Shown here: positions 7,626 to 16,281 of the stretch, piece after piece | How the letters are laid out: every line of letters starts with the position of its first letter | Numbering within the stretch: position 1 is the first letter of the stretch | Made by a program: the position numbers and the translations under genes | Notes under the pieces: generated by a model | The model's database searches: none | The model's input: the letters and a program-made list of their open reading frames with translations, nothing else | Told to the model about the DNA's origin: nothing | Source of the DNA: Clostridiales bacterium | Lineage (GTDB): Bacteria > Bacillota > Clostridia > Lachnospirales > CAG-274 | NCBI GenBank assembly: GCA_018371275.1 | Contig: JAHALF010000008.1 | Location: forward strand, 1 to 64,000 | Length of the DNA: 64,000 nt | Direction: 5' to 3'

Positions 7626-9138
7626 AATAGGTGTATACACTAGAATTTCTAATAAAGCTAAAAATTGTAATGATGAAACACAAAGTATTAAAAATCAAAA
7701 ATCTATTATAGAAAATTTTATACAAAATAATGATGAATTTTCTTCAAGTGATATTTTCTATTATAGCGATGACGGTTATTCAGGAAGAATATTTAAAAGA
7801 CCAAATTTTGAAAAATTAATAGAAGATGGTAAAAAAGGTAAAATAAACTGCATAATAGTAAAAGATTTATCAAGGTTTGGGCGTGATTATATAGAGGTAA
7901 ATACTTATTTAGATAAAGTTTTTCCGTTTTTAAACATAAGATTTATATCTATAAATGATAATTATGATAGTAACAACAATAAAAATAAAACAATAGAATT
8001 AGATATATCTTTTAAAAATCTACTTTATAATTATTATAGTAAAGATTTATCTAATAAGATAATAGCAGGCATAAGAAATAAAGCTAAACAAGGAGAGTAT
8101 ATACGAAATAACATACCTTTTGGTTATAAGAAAAATCCTAAAACAAATGAAATAGAAATAGATAAAGAAACAGCTCCCATTGTAAAAGCAATATTTGAAA
8201 TGGTGTCAGAAGGAAAAACATTTATACAAATTTGTGATTTTTTAAATAAAAACAAAACTCCAACTAGAAGTGAATTTAAGATGAAAAATGGAAAAGTTAA
8301 AAATTATCCTCATTTAAAGGCTAATAAAATTTGGAGAGTAAATGATTTAATACCAATATTAAAAAATGAAATGTATATGGGGAATTTAGTTTTGTTTAAG
8401 ACTAAAAGGATAAAATATGGACATAGAAAGAGAATGAAATCTAATGAAGATGAAATTGTTATAAAAGAAAATGTGTATCCACCAATAGTGTCAAAGGAGA
8501 TATTTTTTAAAGTTAACTCTAATAGAAACAGACAAGTTTCTAATAAAGAAGCGAAAAGTATATTTGCATATAAATTAAAATGTGGATATTGTGGGTATGC
8601 TTTGAGTAGGTTAAAATTAAGAAAAAATAAAGAAGTAATTGATAAAAAATATTACTGCAATACTAAAAATGAATTATACATAAAAAAATGTGAAAATACT
8701 CACATAAAAGAAAGTGAGTTAAAAAGGATAGTTTTTAACAGTCTAAAAAATGAAATATTATTAAGATTAGATGAGAACGAGTTAAAAGGAAATTTATTGA
8801 ATTTAAAAACAGACTTAAAAAATTTAATTAAAAAAATAAATAATCTAAAAAGTGAAAAAAGAGATTTATATGAAATTTACTTAAATGAACAAATAACTAG
8901 AGATGATTATATAAATCAAAAGAATGAAAAAGAATTGCTTATAAACAAAATTCAAAAACAGATAGAAATATTACAAGAAGAAATATCAGAGCTTGATAGT
9001 ATAAGTGATGAGAATAAGTTATTTGAAAAATATATGAAATCTAGTGAACTTACTAGAGAAATGGTTGAAGCTTTCATTGATTGTATTTATATATATGATA
9101 ATACAGTAAATATAGAATGGAGCTTTAAAAAAATCTAA
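7615..9138 (+). CDS. Large serine recombinase 3
   Basis: A 507-residue recombinase overlapping recombinase 2 by 11 nt. Likely catalytic Ser12 lies in VYTRIS, and VKDLSRFGRDYIEV is present. The recombinase domain ends with NDLIPILKNEMYMGN, followed by a zinc ribbon (CGYCG, later YYCN and KC) and a coiled coil. The gene stops 15 nt before the truncated protease ORF, so it is the last gene of the element. The coding end and the presumed attachment junction are almost adjacent, typical for large serine recombinases that integrate next to their own gene. Confidence 0.95.
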   Translation: MQYKIGVYTRISNKAKNCNDETQSIKNQKSIIENFIQNNDEFSSSDIFYYSDDGYSGRIFKRPNFEKLIEDGKKGKINCIIVKDLSRFGRDYIEVNTYLDKVFPFLNIRFISINDNYDSNNNKNKTIELDISFKNLLYNYYSKDLSNKIIAGIRNKAKQGEYIRNNIPFGYKKNPKTNEIEIDKETAPIVKAIFEMVSEGKTFIQICDFLNKNKTPTRSEFKMKNGKVKNYPHLKANKIWRVNDLIPILKNEMYMGNLVLFKTKRIKYGHRKRMKSNEDEIVIKENVYPPIVSKEIFFKVNSNRNRQVSNKEAKSIFAYKLKCGYCGYALSRLKLRKNKEVIDKKYYCNTKNELYIKKCENTHIKESELKRIVFNSLKNEILLRLDENELKGNLLNLKTDLKNLIKKINNLKSEKRDLYEIYLNEQITRDDYINQKNEKELLINKIQKQIEILQEEISELDSISDENKLFEKYMKSSELTREMVEAFIDCIYIYDNTVNIEWSFKKI

Positions 9139-9146
9139 AAATTTTT

Positions 9147-9163
9147 ATGTCTTATGTTGACAT
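9147..9163. other. Candidate element/chromosome junction
   Basis: ATGTC (9147-9151) and GACAT (9159-9163) form an inverted repeat around 7 nt (TTATGTT). It lies between the recombinase stop and the first recognisable protease codons, where the right attachment site of the element must be. Large serine recombinases act at imperfect dyads, but this one is short and could be chance. Confidence 0.35.
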
Positions 9164-11790
9164 TATCTTATATAGATGATATGTCTAATATATGGAAGAC
9201 ATCTATAATAGTGGCAACTGGTAATGAGGGTTCAACTTCACACCATTATACAAATATCATAAAAACTGGTGAAACTATTGAGATTGAAATATCTTTAGAT
9301 ACAAATTTATCTTCATTATATTTAGTTTTATTTAAAAATTTTGTAGATGTATTTAGTGTAAATATAATAGCTCCTAATGGTAGAGAAACAGGGTTTATTA
9401 ATAATACTACAAAGAATAATGTATTTAATTTTGGGAATTCAAATTTATATTTTAACTTAGGTGAACCTACACCTTATAGTTTAGAACAAGGTTTATTTTT
9501 TGAAATTATTTCTGTAAATGGTAATTTACCAAGTGGTATATGGAAAGTAATAATTTATGGAGAAGATATAGTTGAAGGAACTTTTAATATGTGGCTACCA
9601 GTAACAGAAATATCATCTAAAAATACAAAATTTTTAAAACCAAGTGTATATACTACATTAACAATACCTTCAACATCTAATAATGTTATAAGCGTGGGAG
9701 GGTATAATGATTTATTAAATTCTATATCAGATTTTTCTGGTAGAGGATTTACTAGAGATAACAGAGTAAAACCAGATTTAGTGGCACCAAGTCAAAATAT
9801 AACAACTACATCTAATTTTTTAGGCTATGATAATTTTTCAGGAACTAGCTTTGCGGCACCATTTGTAACAGGGGCTTGTTCATTATTAATGCAGTGGGGT
9901 ATAGTAAATAAAAATGATTTATTTTTATATGGACAGAGGCTAAAGGCATTTTTAAGAATTGGAGCTAAAAGAAAAGCTAATTTAGAGTATCCTAATAGAG
10001 AGTGGGGATATGGAAGCTTATGTACATTAAATACATTAAAAATATTAGAGTTATACAGTCAAAGAAATTTAATAACTACAATGGAAATGAATAATGATAA
10101 TATTTTAAATAATGTAGCCTATTCAGAAGATTATGTAACTATGGTTGGACAATATAATAATGAAATAAAAAGGATAGTAGAAAAATATGATTTTATTAAG
10201 ATTTGCAAAAATTTAACTGGTGATTTTGTTGTTTTATATATTAAAAGGGATATGTTTAATACTATAACACAAGAAGAAATTTCTAGAATGGAGTTACGCC
10301 AACCCTTTAATCTAGGATTAATGGATAAATCAGCACTAGATGCAACAGGAGTATTAGCTATACAAAATCAACCATTTTTAAATTTAAGGGGAAGAGGTGT
10401 TCTAATAGGTATTGTAGATACAGGAATAAATTATACTTTAGATGAATTTATATATGAAGATAATACTACTAAAATAGTTAGTATATGGGATCAAACTATA
10501 CAAGGAAAACCACCTAAAGATTATTGTTTTGGAACTGAATATACAAGAGAAGATATAGATTTAGCTATTTCTAGTGAAGTACCATTTGATATGGTACCAT
10601 CAATAGATGAAATAGGACATGGAACAAAGTTAGCTAGTATATGTGCTGGTAGAGAAAATTTAGAAAAAAATTTTATAGGTGTTGCTCCAGATGCAGAATT
10701 AGTTGTAGTAAAATTGAAGCAAGCTAATAAAACATTGAGAGATTATGAATTTATACCAGAAGATGTGCCATCATATAGTAGTGCAGATTTAATGCTTGGA
10801 ATAGACTATTTGTATAACAAGGCATTAGAGTTAAATAGACCTTTAGCAATATGTATAGGTATGGGTAGTAATAATGGATTTCATAATGGATTTTCTATAT
10901 TAGAACAATATATATCTAATATAGCTATAAAAAGTGGAGTTTGTGTTAGTGTATGTAATGGAAATGAGGGAAATGCTCAACATCATTCATTAGTTAAGCT
11001 AAATGGTGCAGGAGATGAAAAAACTTTAGAATTTAAAATAGCTGAAAATGAAAATGGGATATTATTAAATATTATAGCCTATCCACCAGATAGAATTAGC
11101 ATAAATATAACATCTCCTACAGGTGAAAGCACAGGAAGGATACCACCAAGAGATAATTATGACGAAGAAATATTATTTCCACTTAGTAATACAAGAATAA
11201 GAATACAATATTATAATAAAAGCTTTGAAAGTAGCGGTCAATTAACTTTAATAAGATTTATTACACCAAGCCCAGGCATTTGGAGGATAAATATTTATGG
11301 TGAAAGAATTTTAATAGGGTATATACACAGTTGGTTACCAATAAAAAACTTTATAAAAGAAGATACAATATTTTTAACACCAGACCCATTTTATACAGCA
11401 ACATTACCATCTACAGCTAATTCAGTTATTGCTGTTGGAGGATATAATCATTTTGATAATAGTTTTTTTGTACAATCTGGTAGAGGACCTACAAGATATG
11501 ACGGTTTAAGACCTATTATAAGTGCACCAGCAGTAAATGTTAGTTGTATTAATCAAAATGGTGATGCAGATATAATAACAGGAACTAGCGGAGCAACAGC
11601 TATATCAACAGGATGTTCTGCACTTATTTTAGAATGGGCGATAGTTAAACAAAATAGTCCAGCAATAAATACATTATCTGTAATAGGTTATTTTATATCA
11701 GGAGCAGTAAGAAATCCAAACGAATTATATCCAAATAATTTATGGGGGTTTGGAAAGTTAAATATATTAGATACTTTTGAAAATATGTAA
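9154..11790 (+). CDS. Csp-type subtilisin-like protease with two domains, 5' part lost
   Basis: Residues 1-310 are the C-terminal part of a first S8 domain: oxyanion Asn24 in ATGNEG and Ser232 in GTSFAAP are present, but the Asp and His blocks are missing. Residues about 390-878 are a complete second S8 domain with Asp422 (VDTG), His489 (GHGT), a second NGNEG and Ser812 (GTSGA). Double-domain proteases like CspBA process the cortex hydrolase SleC during spore germination. The ATG has no ribosome site and the ORF begins 16 nt after a recombinase gene, so the mobile element has split the gene. The missing 5' half should lie at the element's other end. Confidence 0.85.
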   Translation: MLTLSYIDDMSNIWKTSIIVATGNEGSTSHHYTNIIKTGETIEIEISLDTNLSSLYLVLFKNFVDVFSVNIIAPNGRETGFINNTTKNNVFNFGNSNLYFNLGEPTPYSLEQGLFFEIISVNGNLPSGIWKVIIYGEDIVEGTFNMWLPVTEISSKNTKFLKPSVYTTLTIPSTSNNVISVGGYNDLLNSISDFSGRGFTRDNRVKPDLVAPSQNITTTSNFLGYDNFSGTSFAAPFVTGACSLLMQWGIVNKNDLFLYGQRLKAFLRIGAKRKANLEYPNREWGYGSLCTLNTLKILELYSQRNLITTMEMNNDNILNNVAYSEDYVTMVGQYNNEIKRIVEKYDFIKICKNLTGDFVVLYIKRDMFNTITQEEISRMELRQPFNLGLMDKSALDATGVLAIQNQPFLNLRGRGVLIGIVDTGINYTLDEFIYEDNTTKIVSIWDQTIQGKPPKDYCFGTEYTREDIDLAISSEVPFDMVPSIDEIGHGTKLASICAGRENLEKNFIGVAPDAELVVVKLKQANKTLRDYEFIPEDVPSYSSADLMLGIDYLYNKALELNRPLAICIGMGSNNGFHNGFSILEQYISNIAIKSGVCVSVCNGNEGNAQHHSLVKLNGAGDEKTLEFKIAENENGILLNIIAYPPDRISINITSPTGESTGRIPPRDNYDEEILFPLSNTRIRIQYYNKSFESSGQLTLIRFITPSPGIWRINIYGERILIGYIHSWLPIKNFIKEDTIFLTPDPFYTATLPSTANSVIAVGGYNHFDNSFFVQSGRGPTRYDGLRPIISAPAVNVSCINQNGDADIITGTSGATAISTGCSALILEWAIVKQNSPAINTLSVIGYFISGAVRNPNELYPNNLWGFGKLNILDTFENM

Positions 11791-11794
11791 GCTA

Positions 11795-11983
11795 TTATAA
11801 ATGCTTTTCTATATTATCAATATAAATTTTTATATTACTAATAAGATTTTTTATATGTTTAGAATCTAGGGATTTAGATTTTGATACAAAGTTACAATAT
11901 AAGCATAATTTTCTAACTAATAAGGAAAGTGAATGTATATCTTTTAAAATTAATTCCTTTTGTTTTTTATATTTTATGTACAA
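11795..11983 (-). CDS. Small basic protein of unknown function
   Basis: I propose the TTG at 11983 as start, because GAGGTGAT lies 5 nt upstream on this strand; an in-frame GTG at 11992 overlaps that site. The 62-residue product is Lys/Ile-rich, with two Cys (LCLYC) and two predicted helices. It is convergent with the protease gene, with only 4 bp between the stops. I recognise no family. A good ribosome site and coding-like composition are the only support. Confidence 0.55.
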   Translation of the reverse strand: MYIKYKKQKELILKDIHSLSLLVRKLCLYCNFVSKSKSLDSKHIKNLISNIKIYIDNIEKHL

Positions 11984-12079
11984 TTTAATCACCTCTAATA
12001 AAATTATAATCTATAAAATTATAAAAAGCAATACACTAAAAGTATTAATACATTTAGTAGTGTATACAAAAAAATATTA

Positions 12080-12106
12080 AAGGGAGCATAATGCTCCTTT
12101 TTTATA
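12080..12106 (+). terminator. Terminator after the protease / small ORF region
   Basis: GGAGCAT (12083-12089) and ATGCTCC (12091-12097), extended by A/T pairs, are followed by six T. It separates the damaged protease locus from dusB. A second weaker stem (ACACTA with TAGTAGTGT) lies at about 12033-12065. Confidence 0.75.
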
Positions 12107-12256
12107 TATTTTAGATAATTATAATAATATAATTTTTATTAATTTTATTGTAAATTTTATAGTTATAGTTTAAAATATATTATTGTAATTAAAAGATTTA
12201 TTTTAATAAAAGTACTTGATAAGATAAATAAATATATATAGAATGGAGTTAATAAA

Positions 12257-13216
12257 ATGAAAATAGGAAATTTTGAACCGCAAAACAATGTTTTTTTAGC
12301 ACCAATGGCAGGTGTTACAGATGTTGTTTTTAGGACATTATGTAAAGAGCAGGGTTGTGGTCTTACATATTCTGAAATGGTTAGTGCAAAAGGTATTATG
12401 TATAATAATGATAACACTAAAAAATTGTTAGAGGTAGATAAAAGAGAAGGTAAAGTGGCTGTTCAATTATTTGGATCTGATCCAGATGTTTTAGCAGATA
12501 TGGCTAAAAAGCTTGATGATAATGATGATATAGGATTTTTTGATATTAATATGGGTTGCCCAGCGCCAAAGATAGTAAAAAATGGTGATGGTTCTGCTCT
12601 TATGAAAAATCCTAAGCTTATAGGGAAAATAGTAAAATCTGTTTCTTCTAGTACTAGTAAGCCTTTAACAATTAAAATAAGAAAAGGGTATGATGATGAT
12701 TGTGTAAACGCCGTAGAAATAGCAAAGATAGCAGAGGAAAATGGGGCAGCAGGACTTGCTATCCATGGAAGAACAAGGGAACAGTTTTATTCTGGGAATG
12801 CTGATTGGGATATAATAAAGAAAGTTAAAGAAAGTGTAAATATACCTATAGTAGGTAATGGAGATATAACTAATCCAGAAAAGGCTAAGGAAATGCTAGA
12901 ATATACAGGTTGTGATGCTATAATGATAGGAAGAGCAGCACAAGGAAACCCTTGGATATTTGAAAGAATTGTACATTACTTAAAAACAGGTGAAATATTG
13001 CCAAAACCTTCAATAAATGAAAAAATAGATATAGCTATTAAACATTTGCATATGCTTATAGAGTTTAAAGGCGAGTATATAGGTATAAGAGAAATGAGAA
13101 AGCATTTAGGTTGGTATATAAAAGGTATGCCAAAAAGTTCAGAAATGAGGGTTATAATAAATGGTGTAGAAGACCCTAAAAAGATGGAAGAATTACTACT
13201 TAGTATGAAGCAATAA
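12257..13216 (+). CDS. dus: tRNA-dihydrouridine synthase
   Basis: A 319-residue flavoprotein of the DusB-like COG0042 family, which reduces uridine to dihydrouridine in tRNA. It has the TIM-barrel start FLAPMAGVTDVVFRTLC, the active-site motif NMGCPAPKIVKNGDGSAL with the catalytic Cys of GCPAP, the IKIRKGYDD and IHGRTREQFYSG blocks, and VGNGDI...IMIGRAAQGNPW for FMN phosphate binding. Length is normal. It is monocistronic, with its own terminator directly after the stop. Confidence 0.95.
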   Translation: MKIGNFEPQNNVFLAPMAGVTDVVFRTLCKEQGCGLTYSEMVSAKGIMYNNDNTKKLLEVDKREGKVAVQLFGSDPDVLADMAKKLDDNDDIGFFDINMGCPAPKIVKNGDGSALMKNPKLIGKIVKSVSSSTSKPLTIKIRKGYDDDCVNAVEIAKIAEENGAAGLAIHGRTREQFYSGNADWDIIKKVKESVNIPIVGNGDITNPEKAKEMLEYTGCDAIMIGRAAQGNPWIFERIVHYLKTGEILPKPSINEKIDIAIKHLHMLIEFKGEYIGIREMRKHLGWYIKGMPKSSEMRVIINGVEDPKKMEELLLSMKQ

Positions 13217-13259
13217 ATAAAGTCCCTTTTATATAAAGGGACTTTATTTATTTTTTTTA
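13215..13259. terminator. Bidirectional terminator between dus and pepF
   Basis: A perfect 15-bp stem: AAATAAAGTCCCTTT (13215-13229) with AAAGGGACTTTATTT (13235-13249). T-rich tails on both strands suit the two convergent genes. Confidence 0.9.
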
Positions 13260-15017
13260 TAGTTTTATTTGACAATATTTATTTATGTCTTCAATTATTA
13301 AATTTAAACTAGATAACCAGAAGTCTTTATTTTTTAAATCGACACCAATAAATTTACCAACTTCATATAAGCTAGATTTACCAGTTATACTAAGCATATC
13401 GTCATATTTTTTTATAAAGGTTTCTTTATCTTTTAAGTATAATGAAAATAGACCTTTAGAAAATAATACACCATACGCATAAGGGAAATTATAGTAATTT
13501 CTATCAGCATTATAATAATGTGTTTTACAAATCCACATATATTTATGTAAAAAGTTATGATCAAGACCATTTCCATATGCTTGTTTTTGTGCATTTTCCA
13601 TTATATCACAAAGTTCATCTTTAGATACAAATCCATTAATACGTCTTTTAAAAACTTCATCTTCAAATAAAAATCTACTATATATATCAACAATACATTG
13701 TAATGTACCAGATAAGTCATTTTCTAATATAGCAAGTTTTTCATCATCATCTTTGCTACTTTCTAAGGCAGATTTAACTAATATATGTTCACAAAATGTA
13801 GATGCTGTTTCTGCAATAGGCATAGAATAGCTTGTATTTAAATATTTTTCATTATTTAAACATAAATTGTGATATCCATGTCCTAGTTCATGGCCTAATG
13901 TGAATATATTATCTAAAGAACCAGAAAAGTTTAAAAGTATGCGACTTTCTTTTATATTTTGTATACTATAACAAAAAGCACCGCCAACTTTACCTTTTTT
14001 AGAATAAACATCTATCCAACTATTATCAAAAGCTTTTTTAGCAAAATCACCTAATTTTTGACTAAATTTAGAAAAATTATCATATACAAATTGTTTTGCT
14101 TCATCATAATTATATTTTTTAGTATTATTAGATATAGGTGCAAATAAATCATAAAAAGGAAGTCCATTTTTATGTCCTAATAGTTCAGCCTTTTTAATAA
14201 AATATTTTTGTAATTTTGGAAGACTTTCTTTTATGGCATTAAACATAGCATCAAAAACTTCTTTGTCTAATCTAGAATCTTTTAAAGTCATTTCTAAAGG
14301 AGAATTATGTCCTCTAAGGTTGCAAACTTCTATAACTTCACCCTTAATTCCATTAATAGAAAATGCAGAGGGTAAATCTATTTTTTCATAAGATTTAAGC
14401 TCAGCATAGTAAGCATTTTTTCTTACATTAATATCTTTATCATAAGCTAAATTTCTTATTTCTGGTAAAGTTAAAACTTCATTATTATAATCAACAGATA
14501 ATGTAGATGTTATTTGTTGCCATTGTTTTGTCCACATATTAGAACCATTTAAAGACATTTTAGAAATAATATATTCTTTATCATTATCTAAAAGTTTGTC
14601 AGCTTTGTTTTTAGATTCTTTTAATATAAATTTATATTCATCTAATATTTTAGAGTTATTTATTATACTATCTAAGTCAGAGATATCTTTTAAAAATAAT
14701 GTTAAATAGTTTTCTATTTGTTTAACATCTACTGATATTTTTTCTATTTTAGAGACTAAATTTAAAAGGTCAGCATTAGTAGTATCTACTTTTAGGCTAA
14801 GATATACATAACCTATTAGGCTATCAAAAATACTTAAATTATTTAACTTTTCTAAATATATTTCTAATTTTTCTTTAGCATTATCTACATTATGAAAATT
14901 GTTGCTGCACCAGCTTGAAAAATCTTTAACAGTTGTTTCAAAAATTTTTAAGTCATCTATAAATTTTTCACTTTTGTAGCTTACATATAAATTATCTAAA
15001 TTCCAATTATTATCCAT
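13257..15017 (-). CDS. pepF: Oligoendopeptidase F (M3 metallopeptidase)
   Basis: A 586-residue zinc peptidase of family M3B that degrades short peptides in the cytoplasm. The zinc site is HELGHGYH within TLGHELGHGYHNL, with the third ligand expected in the downstream IAETASTFCEH block. The N-terminal half is the usual helical domain. Ribosome site GAAAGGAAGATG precedes the ATG. It runs convergent to dus and divergent from the LacI-type gene. No signal peptide is present. Confidence 0.93.
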   Translation of the reverse strand: MDNNWNLDNLYVSYKSEKFIDDLKIFETTVKDFSSWCSNNFHNVDNAKEKLEIYLEKLNNLSIFDSLIGYVYLSLKVDTTNADLLNLVSKIEKISVDVKQIENYLTLFLKDISDLDSIINNSKILDEYKFILKESKNKADKLLDNDKEYIISKMSLNGSNMWTKQWQQITSTLSVDYNNEVLTLPEIRNLAYDKDINVRKNAYYAELKSYEKIDLPSAFSINGIKGEVIEVCNLRGHNSPLEMTLKDSRLDKEVFDAMFNAIKESLPKLQKYFIKKAELLGHKNGLPFYDLFAPISNNTKKYNYDEAKQFVYDNFSKFSQKLGDFAKKAFDNSWIDVYSKKGKVGGAFCYSIQNIKESRILLNFSGSLDNIFTLGHELGHGYHNLCLNNEKYLNTSYSMPIAETASTFCEHILVKSALESSKDDDEKLAILENDLSGTLQCIVDIYSRFLFEDEVFKRRINGFVSKDELCDIMENAQKQAYGNGLDHNFLHKYMWICKTHYYNADRNYYNFPYAYGVLFSKGLFSLYLKDKETFIKKYDDMLSITGKSSLYEVGKFIGVDLKNKDFWLSSLNLIIEDINKYCQIKL

Positions 15018-15127
15018 AAAAACATCTTCCTTTCTACAAAAAATATATATTTATAAAATATATCATATATAAAAAATATAGTCAATATTTTATATATAAT
15101 ATTGATAGGTTATGATTATTTATTATA

Positions 15128-15158
15128 TTTAGTTAAAAAATTATATTAATTAACTAAA
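15128..15158. promoter_or_regulatory. Inverted repeat upstream of the LacI-type gene
   Basis: TTTAGTTAA (15128-15136) and TTAACTAAA (15150-15158) are perfect complements 13 nt apart. The same half-site TTTAGTTAA recurs at 15193-15201, inside the promoter. It could be an autoregulatory operator, although LacI-family operators usually have closer halves. Confidence 0.4.
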
Positions 15159-15183
15159 ATAATAATGGAATTTAATAAATATA

Positions 15184-15213
15184 TTGACTTTTTTTAGTTA
15201 AATTTGTTATAAT
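15184..15213 (+). promoter_or_regulatory. Promoter of the LacI-type regulator
   Basis: TTGACT (15184-15189) and TATAAT (15208-15213) lie 18 bp apart, 14 nt before the ribosome site GGAGGGG. Confidence 0.75.
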
Positions 15214-15242
15214 TTAAAGTAATAGATGGAGGGGTGGTATTT

Positions 15243-16244
15243 TTGGGAAAAAGTGTTAAAATGAAAGATATAGCGGATAAATTAGGGGTTAGTATCGTAA
15301 CAGTTTCTAAAGCATTGTCTAATAAACAAGGGGTTAGCGAGGATTTAAGAGTAAAAATAAAAAAAATGGCAATAGATATGGGATATAAATTTAATGATAA
15401 CAATATTAAAGATGAAAACTATACATATAATATAGGTGTAATAGTTGCCCAAAAATATATGGATGCAGAAAATTCTTTTTATTTTACAATATATAATAAT
15501 ATAGTTAAACATTTATCAGATTATAATTATTACGCATTATTAGAAGTTATAGATAAAGAAAAAGAGAATGAAAACAATATTCCTAATATAATTATAGATA
15601 AAAGGATAGATGCTATAATAATATTAGGACAAATGGAGGAAAGCTATACTAAAACTATATGTGAACAAGATATACCAGTTATATTTTTAGATTTTTATGA
15701 TAGGCATTTTTCTGTAGATTCTGTTATAGGTGATAATATATATAGTGCATATGCTATAACAAATTATCTTATAGAACACGGGCATAAAAATATAGGTTAT
15801 GTAGGTAATATATATGCTAATAGAAGTATACTAGACAGGTATTTAGGGTATTCCAAAGCTCTTTTGGAGAATGGAATTGATATAAATAAAGATTTTATAA
15901 TTGATGATAGAGATGCTAATGGAGCTTTTTATAAATTTAGATTGCCAACAAATTTACCAACAGCATTTGTTTGTAACAGTGATAAGACAGCTTATTATTT
16001 TATAAGATACTTAAATAAAATAGGATTAAGCGTCCCAGATGATGTATCTATTGTAGGGTTTGATAATGATATACATGCAAAGATATGCACACCTCCTATA
16101 ACTACTGTACAAATAGATATAGATAAAATGGCAAAGAAATGTATTAGTAATATTATAAAGAAAATAAAAAATAAGGGTGTAAATATAGATAATAGCATAA
16201 TTGCAGGAAATATAGTTATAAGGCAATCTGTAAAAGATATATAA
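15243..16244 (+). CDS. LacI/GalR-family transcription regulator
   Basis: I set the start at TTG 15243, 9 nt after GGAGGGG; the in-frame GTG at 15234 abuts that site. The product of 333 residues has an N-terminal LacI HTH with hinge (MKDIADKLGVSIVTVSKALS) and a periplasmic-binding-protein-like effector domain, including the GHKNIGYVG and PDDVSIVGFDND blocks, so it presumably binds a sugar or related ligand. No transport or catabolic gene is adjacent, so the regulon is not evident. It is flanked by a promoter with repeated half-sites and a terminator. Confidence 0.92.
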   Translation: MGKSVKMKDIADKLGVSIVTVSKALSNKQGVSEDLRVKIKKMAIDMGYKFNDNNIKDENYTYNIGVIVAQKYMDAENSFYFTIYNNIVKHLSDYNYYALLEVIDKEKENENNIPNIIIDKRIDAIIILGQMEESYTKTICEQDIPVIFLDFYDRHFSVDSVIGDNIYSAYAITNYLIEHGHKNIGYVGNIYANRSILDRYLGYSKALLENGIDINKDFIIDDRDANGAFYKFRLPTNLPTAFVCNSDKTAYYFIRYLNKIGLSVPDDVSIVGFDNDIHAKICTPPITTVQIDIDKMAKKCISNIIKKIKNKGVNIDNSIIAGNIVIRQSVKDI

Positions 16245-16245
16245 A

Positions 16246-16280
16246 AAATAAAGCTAAAGATAAAATCTTTAGCTTTATTT
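16246..16280. terminator. Bidirectional terminator
   Basis: AAATAAAGCTAAAGAT (16246-16261) pairs perfectly with ATCTTTAGCTTTATTT (16265-16280). It lies between the convergent LacI-type and PEGA genes. Confidence 0.9.
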
Positions 16281-16281
16281 T

